From: Cellulomonas sp. ES6
GTDB lineage: Bacteria > Actinomycetota > Actinomycetes > Actinomycetales > Cellulomonadaceae
Assembly (NCBI RefSeq): GCF_030053835.1
Contig: NZ_CP125655.1
Coordinates: 2,914,001-2,978,000 of the forward strand
Length of the DNA: 64,000 bases
Direction: 5' to 3'
Under the pieces are notes generated by a model. The model was not told the origin of the DNA, did no database searches, and saw only the letters and a program-made list of their open reading frames with translations. A program made the translations under genes and the position numbers. Shown piece after piece: positions 16,450-25,977 of this stretch (its first letter is position 1; every line of letters begins with the position of its first letter).

Positions 16450-17034
16450 TCACCGGGCGGCCTGCTCCTCGCGCAGCAGGGCGTACGCGAACGAGTCCAG
16501 CCACCGCCCCGACCGGTGCAGCGACTCGGCGCGGAACGTCGCCTCGCGCCGCATGCCGATCCGCTCCATGAGCCGCCACGACGGCGTGTTGTCCGCGAAG
16601 CAGAGGGCGGTGACGCGGCGCAGACCGAGGTCGGTGAAGCACAGCCCGAGCACGCGGGCCGCGGCCTCCGTCGCGAGTCCCCGGCCGTGGTGCGCCGGGT
16701 CGAACGCCCAGCCGAGCTCCGCCTGCGTCGCCACGGCGTCGCCGGCCACCTCCGTCTGCGCCCAGGCGTCCTCGACGCGGACCATGAGGTCGCCCACGAC
16801 GACGCCCTCGTGCTCGGCGACCAGCGTCACCCGCAGGCGGTCCGGCTCCGCGAACTGAGGGGCCCACGCGTCGAGCGCGCCCGGCACGGCGGTCATCCAC
16901 TCCGCCACGGCCGGCAGGCGCCGGTACCGCCACACCGCCTCGGCGTCGGAGGCGGTGGCGGGGCGCAGCGTCAGGCGCTCGGTGGTGACGGGCCAGGCGA
17001 GGTCCTGCAGGGCGGGGGGCACGGTCCCCATCAT
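16450..17034 (-). CDS. GNAT family N-acetyltransferase (RimJ/RimL-like)
   Basis: 194 residues. RimJ/RimL features are the opening TERLTLRPATASDAEAVWRY, the acetyl-CoA loop AFDPAHHGRGLATEAAARVL (about 110-129) and the closing ADNTPSWRLMERIGMRREA. It probably acetylates a protein N-terminus or an amine-containing small molecule. The ATG overlaps the stop of the SRPBCC gene (ATGA), so the pair is translationally coupled. The coupling hints at a shared substrate or stress response, but nothing more specific can be said. Confidence 0.88.
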   Translation of the reverse strand: MMGTVPPALQDLAWPVTTERLTLRPATASDAEAVWRYRRLPAVAEWMTAVPGALDAWAPQFAEPDRLRVTLVAEHEGVVVGDLMVRVEDAWAQTEVAGDAVATQAELGWAFDPAHHGRGLATEAAARVLGLCFTDLGLRRVTALCFADNTPSWRLMERIGMRREATFRAESLHRSGRWLDSFAYALLREEQAAR

Positions 17035-17477
17035 GCGCGCGGCGACGGCCCCGCGGAGCCGGTCTCGGACACCCGGCGGAGGCGCTGCAGGTGGTACCGC
17101 CAGCCCTCGGCGTGCTCGGCGGGCAGCGTGGGCGGGGTCCCGGCGGTCGCGAACCCGGACTCGGTGAGCATCACCTCCGTCCCCGCCCCGGCGGCGGCGA
17201 GGCGGATCGTCACGTCCAGGGGGTGCGCCCACGACGGCTCGCGCCACCGGAACGCCAGCAGGCCCGGGGCGTCGCACCGGACCACCTCGCCGGTCGCGGA
17301 CCGCACCTCGCCGTCCTCGGTCCACGTCTCCACGAGCGGGGACCCGGCGACGGGGTCGAAGACGAGCTCGGGCCACCACGCGGCGCGCCCGGCGGTCAGC
17401 GCCCACCAGACCGCGTCGGGCGCGGCGGCGACGGTCTGCGAGACGGACACCGATCCGGGCGGGGACGACGGGGGCAC
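17031..17477 (-). CDS. SRPBCC (START/AHSA1-like) domain protein
   Basis: 148 residues spanning one helix-grip SRPBCC domain: VSVSQTVAAAPDAVWWALT at the start, GEVVRCDAPGLLAFRWREP in the middle and a C-terminal helix EGWRYHLQRLRRV. These proteins bind hydrophobic ligands in a central cavity and some act as toxin-like or Hsp90 co-factor homologues. The GTG at 17477 is set by TACCGT ending six bases upstream (17484-17489, minus strand), a leaderless arrangement. It is followed with a 4-base overlap by the GNAT gene. Confidence 0.85.
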   Translation of the reverse strand: MPPSSPPGSVSVSQTVAAAPDAVWWALTAGRAAWWPELVFDPVAGSPLVETWTEDGEVRSATGEVVRCDAPGLLAFRWREPSWAHPLDVTIRLAAAGAGTEVMLTESGFATAGTPPTLPAEHAEGWRYHLQRLRRVSETGSAGPSPRA

Positions 17478-17483
17478 GACCGG

Positions 17484-17489
17484 ACGGTA
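17484..17489 (-). promoter_or_regulatory. -10 box, leaderless promoter of the SRPBCC gene
   Basis: TACCGT on the minus strand, six bases before the GTG start. Confidence 0.5.
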
Positions 17490-17508
17490 GCGCGGACGCC
17501 CGCCGCAC

Positions 17509-17552
17509 GGGATCCGTGAGCACCGCGTCGCGGGCCGTATGGGATCCGTGAG
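17509..17552. repeat. 12-base direct repeat upstream of the kdp operon
   Basis: GGGATCCGTGAG occurs at 17509-17520 and 17541-17552, 32 bases apart (about three helical turns). The second copy runs into a perfect dyad GATCC-gtga-GGATC (17543-17556). It lies in the gap between the divergent SRPBCC and kdp genes and could bind a response regulator dimer. Confidence 0.5.
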
Positions 17553-17663
17553 GATCGCCGCCGGCACCCCGGGGGCGGGCGTGTGATGGGCGACGGCCCC
17601 GCTCTCGCCGGGGTCGCCGCCCGGCCGAGCGCCGGTGCGGCCCCGTCCGAAGGGAGCCCCCTC

Positions 17664-17747
17664 GTGCTGGACCTGGTTGTCGTGGCGGCCGTGGTCGTCC
17701 TGTTCGCCCTCGTGGGCGCGGTGGCCTCGGGGGTGGAGCGGCTGTGA
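17664..17747 (+). CDS. KdpF-like micro-membrane protein, first of two
   Basis: 27 residues, essentially one hydrophobic helix: [18 protein letters not shown], ending GVERL. It begins VLDL and ends ER-L, the same as the authentic kdpF product that follows, and from VLDL onward the two are the same length. AGGGAG lies seven bases before the GTG, better than for the next gene. Its stop overlaps the kdpF start (GTGA), so translation is coupled. It is probably an extra KdpF-type stabilising subunit created by tandem duplication. It is too short for homology to prove this. Confidence 0.65.
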   Translation: MLDLVVVAAVVVLFALVGAVASGVERL

Positions 17748-17833
17748 TCGTGCTCGACCTGCTGGCCGTCGTCCTGGGCGTCGCGGCGGTGGTCTACCTG
17801 GTGTGGGCGCTCGTGAAGCCGGAGCGGTTCTGA
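17744..17833 (+). CDS. kdpF: potassium-transporting ATPase subunit KdpF
   Basis: 29 residues, the exact length of E. coli KdpF, ending in the typical [12 protein letters not shown]. It is a single membrane helix that stabilises the KdpFABC complex in a lipid-like manner. The GTG start overlaps the stop of the preceding micro-gene, and its TGA overlaps the kdpA ATG (TGATG), so all three are coupled. Confidence 0.85.
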   Translation: MIVLDLLAVVLGVAAVVYLVWALVKPERF

Positions 17834-19503
17834 TGGGGGCGGGCTGGGCGGCCGCCGCGCAGCTGGCGGCCGTCGTGCTCGTGCTCGCCGCGCTGTACCG
17901 GCCGCTGGGCGACGCCATGGCGCGGGTGTACACCTCCGGTCGGGACCTGCGGGTGGAGCGCGTCCTGTACCGGGTGCTGGGGGTGGACCCGGGGTCGGAG
18001 CAGTCGCCGCGGGCGTACACGCGCAGCGTCCTGGCGTTCTCCCTGGTCGGCGTGCTGCTCGTCTACGCGCTGCAGCGGCTGCAGGCGTGGCTGCCGTGGG
18101 ACCTGGGCCTGCCGGGCGTGGGGCAGCACCTCGCGTTCAACACGGCCGTGTCGTTCGTGACGAACACGAACTGGCAGGCGTACTCCCCGGAGGCGACGCT
18201 CGGCTACGCGGTGCAGGCCGGTGCCCTCGCGGTGCAGAACTTCGTGTCCGCGGCAGTCGGGCTCGCAGTGGCCGTCGCGCTGGTGCGCGGGTTCGCCCGG
18301 CGCCGCAGCGGGACGATCGGCAACTTCTGGGTCGACCTGGTGCGGGGGACGCTGCGGATCCTGCTGCCGCTCTCGGTGGTCGCGGCGGTCGTCCTGGTCG
18401 CCGGCGGCGTGGTCCAGAGCTGGTCCGGGTTCACCGACGTGACGACGCTCGCCGGCGGCACGCAGACGCTCCCGGGCGGCCCGGTCGCCTCGCAGGAGGC
18501 CATCAAGCTGCTCGGCACCAACGGCGGCGGGTTCTTCAACGCGAACGCGGCGCACCCGTACGAGAACCCCACCGCGTGGACGTCGACGTTCGAGGTGGTG
18601 CTGCTCCTCGCGATCCCGTTCAGCCTGCCCCGGACGTTCGGGCGGATGGTCGGCAGCGACCGGCAGGGCTACGCGCTGCTCGCCGCGATGGCGTCGATCT
18701 TCCTGGTCAGCACCGTGGCGCTGACGGTCGTCGAGATGCACGGCGCCGGCACCGCGCCGCAGTTCGCGGGCGCCGCGATGGAGGGCAAGGAGCAGCGGTT
18801 CGGCGTCGCGGCCTCCGCGCTGTACGCGGGCGCCACCACGCTGACGTCGACGGGGTCGGTGAACGCGATGCACGACTCGTTCACGGCGCTCGGCGGCCTG
18901 TTCCCGATGCTCAACATGATGCTCGGCGAGGTCGCTCCGGGCGGTGTCGGCTCCGGCCTGTACGGGATGCTCGTGCTCGCGGTCGTCGCCGTGTTCGTCG
19001 GCGGCCTCATGGTCGGGCGGACGCCGGAGTACCTGGGCAAGCGGATCGGGCCGCGCGAGATCAAGCTCGCGTCCCTGTACATCCTCGTGACGCCCACGCT
19101 GGTGCTCGCGGGCACCGCGCTGTCGTTCGCGGTCCCGGGGGTGCGCGCCGGCGTGGAGGGCTCCATGGCCAACCCCGGCGTGCACGGCTTCTCCGAGGTG
19201 CTGTACGCGTTCACGTCCGCCGCGAACAACAACGGCTCGGCGTTCGCGGGGCTGACGGCGAGCACGCCGTGGTTCGACTCGGCGCTGGGCGTCGCGATGC
19301 TGCTCGGCCGGTTCGTGCCCGTCGTGCTGGTGCTGGCGCTCGCGGGCTCGCTCGCCGCGCAGGACGTGGTCCCCGCCACCGCCGGGACGCTCCCCACCCA
19401 CCGGCCGCAGTTCGTCGGCCTCCTCACGGGCGTCGCGGTGATCGTGACCGCCCTGACGTACTTCCCCGTTCTCGCGCTGGGTCCCCTGGCGGAAGGGCTG
19501 TGA
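17833..19503 (+). CDS. kdpA: potassium-transporting ATPase subunit KdpA
   Basis: 556 residues, ten or so membrane segments. KdpA is the K+-selective channel-like subunit of the high-affinity uptake pump, related to KtrB/TrkH with four pore loops. Visible signature segments are [34 protein letters not shown], and ALTLTSTG-like and [13 protein letters not shown] loops. The start ATG overlaps the kdpF stop. The kdpB gene follows after 5 bases. Length and motifs are normal. Confidence 0.97.
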   Translation: MGAGWAAAAQLAAVVLVLAALYRPLGDAMARVYTSGRDLRVERVLYRVLGVDPGSEQSPRAYTRSVLAFSLVGVLLVYALQRLQAWLPWDLGLPGVGQHLAFNTAVSFVTNTNWQAYSPEATLGYAVQAGALAVQNFVSAAVGLAVAVALVRGFARRRSGTIGNFWVDLVRGTLRILLPLSVVAAVVLVAGGVVQSWSGFTDVTTLAGGTQTLPGGPVASQEAIKLLGTNGGGFFNANAAHPYENPTAWTSTFEVVLLLAIPFSLPRTFGRMVGSDRQGYALLAAMASIFLVSTVALTVVEMHGAGTAPQFAGAAMEGKEQRFGVAASALYAGATTLTSTGSVNAMHDSFTALGGLFPMLNMMLGEVAPGGVGSGLYGMLVLAVVAVFVGGLMVGRTPEYLGKRIGPREIKLASLYILVTPTLVLAGTALSFAVPGVRAGVEGSMANPGVHGFSEVLYAFTSAANNNGSAFAGLTASTPWFDSALGVAMLLGRFVPVVLVLALAGSLAAQDVVPATAGTLPTHRPQFVGLLTGVAVIVTALTYFPVLALGPLAEGL

Positions 19504-19508
19504 CTCCC

Positions 19509-21677
19509 ATGACGACGCTCCTGCAGCAGGACCCCGCGCAGCAGGCCCCCGGCGGCCCGGCGGCGCCGGCCCCACGTCCCCGGCGCGGGCTGAGCGCGGC
19601 GCAGCTCCGCGAGGCCCTGCCCGGCGCGCTGCGCAAGCTCGACCCGCGCGTGATGTGGCACAACCCCGTGATGTTCGTGGTGGAGGCCGGCGCCGTCCTG
19701 ACGACGCTCCTCGCCGTCGCGGAGCCGTTCACCGGCGGTCCGGGGGAGTCGGGCGGCACGCCCACGCCCGTGACGTTCACGGCGGCGATCGCCGCCTGGC
19801 TGTGGGCGACGGTGCTGTTCGCGAACCTCGCCGAGGCCGTGGCGGAGGGCCGTGGCAAGGCGCAGGCGGACAGTCTGCGGCAGACCCGGTCGAGCACGAC
19901 GGCCACCGTGGTGGTCGGCTACGACGCGGCGGCCGACCCCGCGGCGGAGCGCGCCCGCACCCGGACGGTCGCCTCGCCCGACCTCGCGCTCGGGGACGTG
20001 GTCGTCGTGACCGCCGGCGAGCTGGTGCCGGGCGACGGCGACGTGGTGTGGGGCATCGCCTCGGTGGACGAGTCCGCGATCACCGGCGAGTCCGCGCCGG
20101 TGGTCCGGGAGTCCGGCGGCGACCGCAGCGCGGTGACCGGCGGGACGCGCGTGCTGTCCGACCGGATCGTCGTGCGGATCACCTCGACGCCGGGGGAGAC
20201 GTTCGTGGACCGGATGATCGCGCTCGTCGAGGGGGCCGCGCGGCAGCGGACGCCGAACGAGATCGCGCTGAACATCCTGCTGGCGTCGCTGTCCGTGGTG
20301 TTCGTGGTGGTCGCGCTGACCCTCGGGCCGGTCGCGTCGTACGCCGGTGCGGCGGTGAGCGTGCCGGTGCTCGTGGCGCTGCTGGTGTGCCTCATCCCGA
20401 CGACCATCGGCGCGCTGCTGTCCGCCATCGGCATCGCGGGCATGGACCGGCTGGTGCAGCGCAACGTCCTGGCGATGTCCGGCCGCGCGGTCGAGGCCGC
20501 CGGCGACGTCACCACGCTGCTGCTCGACAAGACCGGCACCATCACGTACGGCAACCGCCGGGCGGTGGCGTTCCTGCCGCTCGCCGGCGTCCCGGAGGCG
20601 GAGCTGGTGCGGCGCGCGGCGCAGGCGTCCGCCGTCGACCCGACCCCGGAGGGCCGGTCGATCGTGGACCTCGCGGTCGCCGGCGGGGTCGCCGGCGGGG
20701 CGGCCGACGTCGCCGACCTGCCGCCCGGGACGGACGTCGTGCCGTTCACCGCGCAGACCCGCATGAGCGGCGTCGACCTGCCGGACGGCACGGTGGTCCG
20801 CAAGGGCGCCGGCAGCGCGGTGCTGGCCTGGCTCGCGGCGGCGGAGGCGCCGGCCGGGCTGACGGAGGTCGTCGAGCGCATCTCCGCCGACGGCGGCACC
20901 CCGCTGGTGGTCGCGGTGCAGGACCGCGACGGGGAGGGTCGGGTCCTCGGCGTCGTCCACCTCAAGGACGTCGTCAAGGAGGGCCTGTCCGACCGGTTCG
21001 CCGAGCTGCGCGCCATGGGCATCCGCACCGTGATGATCACGGGCGACAACCCGCTGACCGCCCGGGCCATCGCGGCGGAGGCCGGCGTGGACGACTTCCT
21101 CGCGGAGGCGACGCCGGAGGACAAGCTGGCGCTGATCCGGCGCGAGCAGGAGGGCGGGCACCTGGTCGCGATGACCGGCGACGGCACCAACGACGCCCCC
21201 GCGCTCGCCCAGGCGGACGTCGGCGTCGCGATGAACACCGGCACGTCGGCCGCCAAGGAGGCCGGCAACATGGTCGACCTCGACTCCGACCCGACCAAGC
21301 TCATCGACATCGTGCGGATCGGCAAGCAGCTGCTCATCACGCGCGGCGCGCTCACCACGTTCTCGCTCGCCAACGACGTCGCGAAGTACTTCGCGATCAT
21401 CCCGGCGCTGTTCGCCGGCGCGTTCCCGGGGCTCGCGGCGCTCAACGTCATGCACCTGGGCTCGCCGGCCTCGGCCATCCTCTCGGCGATCGTCTTCAAC
21501 GCGCTCGTCATCGTCGCGCTGATCCCGCTGGCGCTGCGCGGGGTGCGGTACCGGCCCGCCGCCGCGTCCGCGCTGCTCGGCCGCAACCTGCTCGTCTACG
21601 GGCTGGGCGGCGTGGTCGCCCCGTTCCTCGGCATCAAGCTGATCGACCTGGTCGTCAGCCTGCTGCCCGGCTTCTGA
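19509..21677 (+). CDS. kdpB: potassium-transporting ATPase subunit KdpB (P-type ATPase)
   Basis: 722 residues. It is the ATP-hydrolysing subunit: phosphorylated Asp340 in [13 protein letters not shown], actuator motif TGES at 192-195 (the site of inhibitory serine phosphorylation in E. coli), hinge [10 protein letters not shown] and [19 protein letters not shown] supports the ATG at 19509. A GTG at 19500 overlapping the kdpA stop is an alternative. A proline- and alanine-rich N-terminal tail of about 40 residues precedes the conserved core, which is common in actinobacteria. Confidence 0.97.
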   Translation: MTTLLQQDPAQQAPGGPAAPAPRPRRGLSAAQLREALPGALRKLDPRVMWHNPVMFVVEAGAVLTTLLAVAEPFTGGPGESGGTPTPVTFTAAIAAWLWATVLFANLAEAVAEGRGKAQADSLRQTRSSTTATVVVGYDAAADPAAERARTRTVASPDLALGDVVVVTAGELVPGDGDVVWGIASVDESAITGESAPVVRESGGDRSAVTGGTRVLSDRIVVRITSTPGETFVDRMIALVEGAARQRTPNEIALNILLASLSVVFVVVALTLGPVASYAGAAVSVPVLVALLVCLIPTTIGALLSAIGIAGMDRLVQRNVLAMSGRAVEAAGDVTTLLLDKTGTITYGNRRAVAFLPLAGVPEAELVRRAAQASAVDPTPEGRSIVDLAVAGGVAGGAADVADLPPGTDVVPFTAQTRMSGVDLPDGTVVRKGAGSAVLAWLAAAEAPAGLTEVVERISADGGTPLVVAVQDRDGEGRVLGVVHLKDVVKEGLSDRFAELRAMGIRTVMITGDNPLTARAIAAEAGVDDFLAEATPEDKLALIRREQEGGHLVAMTGDGTNDAPALAQADVGVAMNTGTSAAKEAGNMVDLDSDPTKLIDIVRIGKQLLITRGALTTFSLANDVAKYFAIIPALFAGAFPGLAALNVMHLGSPASAILSAIVFNALVIVALIPLALRGVRYRPAAASALLGRNLLVYGLGGVVAPFLGIKLIDLVVSLLPGF

Positions 21678-21720
21678 CCGGCGCGCCGGACCCCGACCCC
21701 CCGAACCCCGAGAAGGACCC

Positions 21721-22320
21721 ATGAGCTCCCCCCGCACCACCTGGCCGCACGTGCGCGTCGCCCTGCGCGCGATGCTCGTCCTCACCCTGCTGCTCGGCGT
21801 CGGCTACCCGCTGCTCGTCACCGGCCTCGGGCGCCTCGTGCCGGCGCGTGCCGACGGCTCGCTCGTCGCCGGGCCGGACGGCGACGTCGTCGGCTCGGCG
21901 CTGATCGGCCAGGCGTTCACCGACGCGGACGGGGCGCCGCTGCCGCAGTACCTGCAGCCCCGGCCGTCCGCGACCGGGTACGACGCGGCGGCCTCCGCGG
22001 GGTCGAACCTCGGCCCGGAGAACCCGGACCTCGTCGCCGCCGTCGAGGAGCGGCGCGAGGCGGTCGCGGCGTTCGAGGGCGTCGACCCCGCGGCGGTGCC
22101 GCCGGACGCCGTCACCGCGTCCGCGTCGGGCCTCGACCCGCACATCAGCCCGGAGTACGCCGAGCTGCAGGTGCCGAGGCTGGCGCGGGAGCGCGGCCTG
22201 ACGCCCGACGAGGTGCGCCGCGTCATCGCGGACGCCACCACCGGGCCGGACCTCGGGTTCCTCGGGCAGGCGGCGGTGGACGTGCTGCAGGTCAACGTGG
22301 CGCTCGACCGGCTGGCGTGA
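21721..22320 (+). CDS. kdpC: potassium-transporting ATPase subunit KdpC
   Basis: 199 residues: one N-terminal transmembrane helix (ALRAMLVLTLLLGVGYPLLV) and a periplasmic-side domain with the family segments GSALIGQAFTD, YLQPRPSATGYD, SGLDPHISPEYAELQVPRLA and GFLGQAAVDVLQVN. It raises the ATP affinity of the complex. A 43-base gap separates it from kdpB. No kdpD or kdpE follows: the next gene is a glycosidase, so the sensor kinase pair must be elsewhere or absent. Confidence 0.96.
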   Translation: MSSPRTTWPHVRVALRAMLVLTLLLGVGYPLLVTGLGRLVPARADGSLVAGPDGDVVGSALIGQAFTDADGAPLPQYLQPRPSATGYDAAASAGSNLGPENPDLVAAVEERREAVAAFEGVDPAAVPPDAVTASASGLDPHISPEYAELQVPRLARERGLTPDEVRRVIADATTGPDLGFLGQAAVDVLQVNVALDRLA

Positions 22321-22402
22321 CGGGCGGGCGCCGGCGGTGGTGTAGAACGGCGGGGACCCCCGCGACGCCGCGCGGGCGACCGCACGCACAGGAGCGCCCC
22401 GC

Positions 22403-23347
22403 ATGACCGAGCCGTACGGCTACCTGCTGGTCCACTTCGTGGAGGACCAGGTGGGCCACGCCGAGAAGATCTACTTCTCCCTGTCGGTCGGCGACGACCC
22501 GCTGCGCTGGCGGCGGCTCCGCGGCGGCGAGGCGGTGCTCGAGTCCACCGGCGGGACCGGCGGCGTCCGCGACCCCCACCTGGTGCGCGGGCCGGACGGC
22601 TTCCACCTGCTCGTGACGGACCTGCGCGTCTGGCGGCCGGAGGGCCCGGACTGGTGGGCGTACCGGCACCGCGGCAGCCGGGACCTCGTCGTGTGGGACT
22701 CGCCGGACCTGGTCACCTGGTCCGCGCCGCGGTACGTCACCGTCGCGCCGCCGGGTGCGGGCATGGCGTGGGCGCCGGAGGCCGTCTACGACCCCGTGTC
22801 GGGCGACTACCTGGTGCACTGGTCGTCCGGGCTGGACGACTGCGGTCCCGACGGCGACGCGGGCCGGGACACGGGGCCCGCCCGGATCATGGTGGCCCGC
22901 ACCCGCGACTTCCGGACGTTCACCGAGCCGCGGACGTACCTGGAGCTGCCCGTCGGCGTGATCGACATGACGGTGCACGTCACCGGCGACGCCGTGCACC
23001 GGTTCGCCAAGCAGGACGACGACGCGCCCGGGTCCTGGGGCGTGTTCCACCAGGTCGGCCCGTCGTTCTTCGCGGACGACTTCGTGACGGTGGCCCGGAA
23101 CATCGGCGCCGACCTCGGCTCCCACGTCGAGGGGCCGCTCGTGTTCCGGGCGCACCACGAGCACCGGTGGTACCTGTGGGTGGACCGGTACCCGGAGCTG
23201 CCGCAGGGCTACCGCGCGCTGACGACCACCGACCTGCGGTCGGGGGACTGGCGGCCGGTGCCCGACCTGGAGCTCGAGCCGAACACCAAGCACGGGGTGG
23301 TCCTGCCGCTGCTGCGCCACGAGCACGCGGCCCTCGACGCCCTCTGA
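22403..23347 (+). CDS. glycoside hydrolase family 43-like protein, cytoplasmic
   Basis: 314 residues with the five-bladed beta-propeller signatures of GH43/62/68-type enzymes: the Asp of VRDPHLVRG (about 54-62), GMAWAPEAVYDPVSGDYLVH with the WAPE motif, a third-blade IDMTVHV, and the proposed acid Glu in SHVEGPLVFR. There is no signal peptide, so it acts inside the cell on short imported oligosaccharides, most likely arabinose- or xylose-containing, as expected for a plant-polymer degrader. AGGAG precedes the ATG. It is transcribed alone after kdpC and before a chemoreceptor gene. Confidence 0.82.
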   Translation: MTEPYGYLLVHFVEDQVGHAEKIYFSLSVGDDPLRWRRLRGGEAVLESTGGTGGVRDPHLVRGPDGFHLLVTDLRVWRPEGPDWWAYRHRGSRDLVVWDSPDLVTWSAPRYVTVAPPGAGMAWAPEAVYDPVSGDYLVHWSSGLDDCGPDGDAGRDTGPARIMVARTRDFRTFTEPRTYLELPVGVIDMTVHVTGDAVHRFAKQDDDAPGSWGVFHQVGPSFFADDFVTVARNIGADLGSHVEGPLVFRAHHEHRWYLWVDRYPELPQGYRALTTTDLRSGDWRPVPDLELEPNTKHGVVLPLLRHEHAALDAL

Positions 23348-23580
23348 GGTGACCGGCGCCGGCCGGTCCGGCGCGCCGTCGCGGTGCCACCCCCGGGGTG
23401 GACCCGTCGCCCCTCCGCCCCCCGGCGCCGCCACGAACGGGTGGTCCGGCGTGGGCCGCGCGTGGGTGGGGCGCTGGGCCGATCGGGTGCAGCGGTCGCG
23501 GAACACCGCGAAAACCTGCGGATCGGTCGGGATGTGCCGAATGGGCCGGGTGTCCAACTCGTGCCACCGAAGGAGCAGTC

Positions 23581-25194
23581 ATGCCCGTGCAGCCCGTCGA
23601 TCCCCCGCTCGTGGTGCGGCGCCGAGGGCCCTCGAGCTGGCCGCTCGCCGTGAAGCTGGGCGGCAGCCTCGCCCTGCTGGCCCTCGTGGCCGTCGTGCTC
23701 GCCGCGGTCTCGACGACGCGGCTGCTCGCGATGGCGGCCAGCCAGGACGAGATGGACTCCGACGGCGTCGTGCCGCTGGTCGCGGTCGCCGACCTGCAGC
23801 GGGAGTTCACCGCGCAGCGGCTGGCGTACGTCCGGCTCGCGCTGCTCGACGAGCAGGACGTGGAGGCGGAGCTCGGGGAGATCGGCGAGCGGGACGACCG
23901 GATCGCCGACCTGACCGGGACGCTGGTGGCGGAGCTGGGGTCGGACGGCGTCGCGGGCGAGATCCAGGAGGCCGTCGCGGCCTACGAGCAGACGGCCTCC
24001 GAGAACTACGTCCCCCTGCTCCGCGCCGGCGACCCGGCCGCGGTCGACGTGGTGAACGGCACCCTGCGCACGGCCGGGCAGGACGCCGACCAGCTCATCG
24101 ACCAGGTCTCGGACGCCGCCGGGACGCGGGCCCACGACATCGCCGCGGACGGCGAGCAGCTCGTCCGGCAGTCGGTGCTGGTCGTGTGGGTCGTGCTCGC
24201 CGGCGCCCTCGCCGTCGTCGGCGTCGTCGCGGTCCTGGTGCTGCGCCAGGTGCTGACCGGCCTGCGGTCGGTCCAGACCTCGCTCGTCGCGATCGCCGAC
24301 GGCGACCTCACCGTCGCGCCGCGGGTGGTGTCCGGCGACGAGGTCGGGCAGATGGCCGCGGCGCTCGCCACCGCGCAGACGCAGCTCCGCGGCACGATCT
24401 CCCGGGTGGTCGAGGCCGCGCAGACGGTGGCCGCGGCGACCGAGCAGCTCTCGGCGTCCTCGACGCAGGTGTCGGCGTCCTCGCAGGAGACGGCGACCCA
24501 GGCCGGCTCGGTCGCGGCCTCCGCCGAGCAGGTGTCGCGCAGCGTGCAGACGGTCGCCGCCGGCGCGGAGCAGATGGGCGCGAGCATCCGCGAGATCGCC
24601 CAGAACGCGTCCGAGGCGGCGAAGGTCGCGGCGTCGGCGACGCAGGTCGCGCAGTCCACCACCGAGCAGGTGAGGCGGCTCGGCGAGTCCAGCCAGGAGA
24701 TCGGCAGCATCATCAAGGTCATCACCAGCATCGCGGAGCAGACCAACCTGCTCGCGCTGAACGCGACGATCGAGTCGGCCCGTGCGGGCGAGGCGGGCAA
24801 GGGCTTCGCGGTGGTCGCCGGCGAGGTCAAGGAGCTCGCGCAGGAGACCGCGAGGGCCACCGAGGACATCGCCCGCCGCATCGACCGCATCCAGACGGAC
24901 ACCACGGGTGCGGTCGCCGCGATCGACGAGATCTCCGAGACGGTCGGGGCGATCAACGACTACCAGACGACCATCGCGAGCGCCGTCGAGGAGCAGACCG
25001 CCACCACCGCGGAGATCTCGCGCTCGGTGGCGGAGGCCGCGACCGGGTCGGGGGAGATCGCGCAGACGATCAGCGGCGTCGCGCAGCAGGCGGACGCCGC
25101 GAACCAGGCGCTCAACCAGGTCGACCAGGCGGTCGGCGAGCTCGCGCGGATGGCCGAGACGCTGCGCGGCGACGCCGCGGTGTTCCGGGTCTGA
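23581..25194 (+). CDS. methyl-accepting chemotaxis protein
   Basis: 537 residues. TM1 at about 25-46, a sensor domain of about 150 residues rich in acidic residues, TM2 at about 198-222, HAMP, and the conserved signalling hairpin ([20 protein letters not shown], then [20 protein letters not shown]). GAAGGAG precedes the ATG. An upstream in-frame start has no homology and is rejected. The signalling domain is closely related to that of the receptor at 11148 while the sensor part is not, so a recent domain-level duplication is likely. Confidence 0.95.
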   Translation: MPVQPVDPPLVVRRRGPSSWPLAVKLGGSLALLALVAVVLAAVSTTRLLAMAASQDEMDSDGVVPLVAVADLQREFTAQRLAYVRLALLDEQDVEAELGEIGERDDRIADLTGTLVAELGSDGVAGEIQEAVAAYEQTASENYVPLLRAGDPAAVDVVNGTLRTAGQDADQLIDQVSDAAGTRAHDIAADGEQLVRQSVLVVWVVLAGALAVVGVVAVLVLRQVLTGLRSVQTSLVAIADGDLTVAPRVVSGDEVGQMAAALATAQTQLRGTISRVVEAAQTVAAATEQLSASSTQVSASSQETATQAGSVAASAEQVSRSVQTVAAGAEQMGASIREIAQNASEAAKVAASATQVAQSTTEQVRRLGESSQEIGSIIKVITSIAEQTNLLALNATIESARAGEAGKGFAVVAGEVKELAQETARATEDIARRIDRIQTDTTGAVAAIDEISETVGAINDYQTTIASAVEEQTATTAEISRSVAEAATGSGEIAQTISGVAQQADAANQALNQVDQAVGELARMAETLRGDAAVFRV

Positions 25195-25230
25195 CCGCGG
25201 GCCCCCGGCCCGGCCGGCGGGCGGGGCGGC

Positions 25231-25896
25231 TCACGCGGCCGCCCCGTCCACCGCGCCGCCCGCCTCGCCGCCCGTCGCGCCGTCCGGAGGGGCGGGCACG
25301 CACAGCCCCGCGAGGGCCAGCGCCGCCGCGTCCGCCGCGGCGCCCACCAGCACGTCGTCCCGGGTGGTGAGCCACAGCATCCCCAGGCCCGAGCCGGCCG
25401 AGGTGAAGGCGCCGGCCAGGGCGTCGATGGGGACCGTCCAGGACAGCCGCATCCGGTGGCTCCAGCGGGCGACGAGGTCACCCACGGTGCGGTCCGCCTC
25501 CGTGCGGCTCCGGGCCGCCCGGTCCGGGGAGTGCCGGGCGACCGTCACCGTGAGCTCGTGGAGCAGCAGGTGGCGCTCCGGGTCGGACCGCACCGCCAGC
25601 AGGAGGCCCTCGAGGGCGTCGCGGAACGCGGTGCGCGGGTCGGGGTGCTCGAACGCGGCGTCCCCGGCGGGGTGCAGCACCGCCAGCGCCTCGCGCTCGA
25701 GCAGCGCCTCCACGAGCTCGCCGCGCGAGGCGAAGCAGTAGTGGAAGGCCCCGTGGGCGAGACCCGCCCGCTGGGTGACGGTCCGCGTGGTGACGGCGGC
25801 GAGCCCGCCGTCGCGGGCGACGGCCGAGGCGGCCTCGAGCAGCTGCTCGCGTCTCTCCTCGACCGGTCGGTGCTCCTGGTGCCGCATCGTGGCCAT
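25231..25896 (-). CDS. TetR family transcriptional regulator
   Basis: 221 residues. HTH at about 13-60: RREQLLEAASAVARDGGLAA, then VTTRTVTQRAGLAHGAFHYCFASRGELVEALL in the BetI/PfmR style. The C-terminal ligand domain ends in a glycine/alanine-rich tail that contains the stop within a GC-rich hairpin (25223-25245). GAGGAGG is placed before the ATG. A perfect palindrome overlaps its own -10 region (25912-25931), so it is likely autoregulated. It follows the sucrose phosphorylase gene on the same strand after an 81-base gap, so it may or may not be part of that locus. Confidence 0.9.
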   Translation of the reverse strand: MATMRHQEHRPVEERREQLLEAASAVARDGGLAAVTTRTVTQRAGLAHGAFHYCFASRGELVEALLEREALAVLHPAGDAAFEHPDPRTAFRDALEGLLLAVRSDPERHLLLHELTVTVARHSPDRAARSRTEADRTVGDLVARWSHRMRLSWTVPIDALAGAFTSAGSGLGMLWLTTRDDVLVGAAADAAALALAGLCVPAPPDGATGGEAGGAVDGAAA

Positions 25897-25911
25897 GGCG
25901 GGACCTCCTCG

Positions 25912-25931
25912 CGCGCCACCGTAGTGGCGCG
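25912..25931. promoter_or_regulatory. perfect palindrome over the tetR promoter
   Basis: CGCGCCAC-CGTA-GTGGCGCG, eight-base arms and a four-base centre. The minus-strand -10 box TACGGT (25918-25923) lies inside it. A probable autorepression site for the TetR product starting at 25896. Confidence 0.7.
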
Positions 25932-25977
25932 GCGGGCGGGTCGCCCCGGCGAGGGCTCCCGCCTGCGGGGGCGCCCG

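Noticed and set aside
17478..17663. Cyclic di-AMP riboswitch upstream of the kdp genes
   Set aside because: The conserved elements of the ydaO class are not visible and the gap has no extended pairing of that kind.
18087..19508. Extended N-terminus of kdpB reading back through kdpA
   Set aside because: It overlaps kdpA in another frame, has no homology, and a good ribosome-binding site precedes the ATG at 19509.
10980..23540. Shared CTGCGGATC words upstream of both chemoreceptor genes as a motility promoter
   Set aside because: Nine bases in different contexts and order. A flagellar sigma promoter pattern (TAAA-N15-GCCGATAA) cannot be fitted to both.
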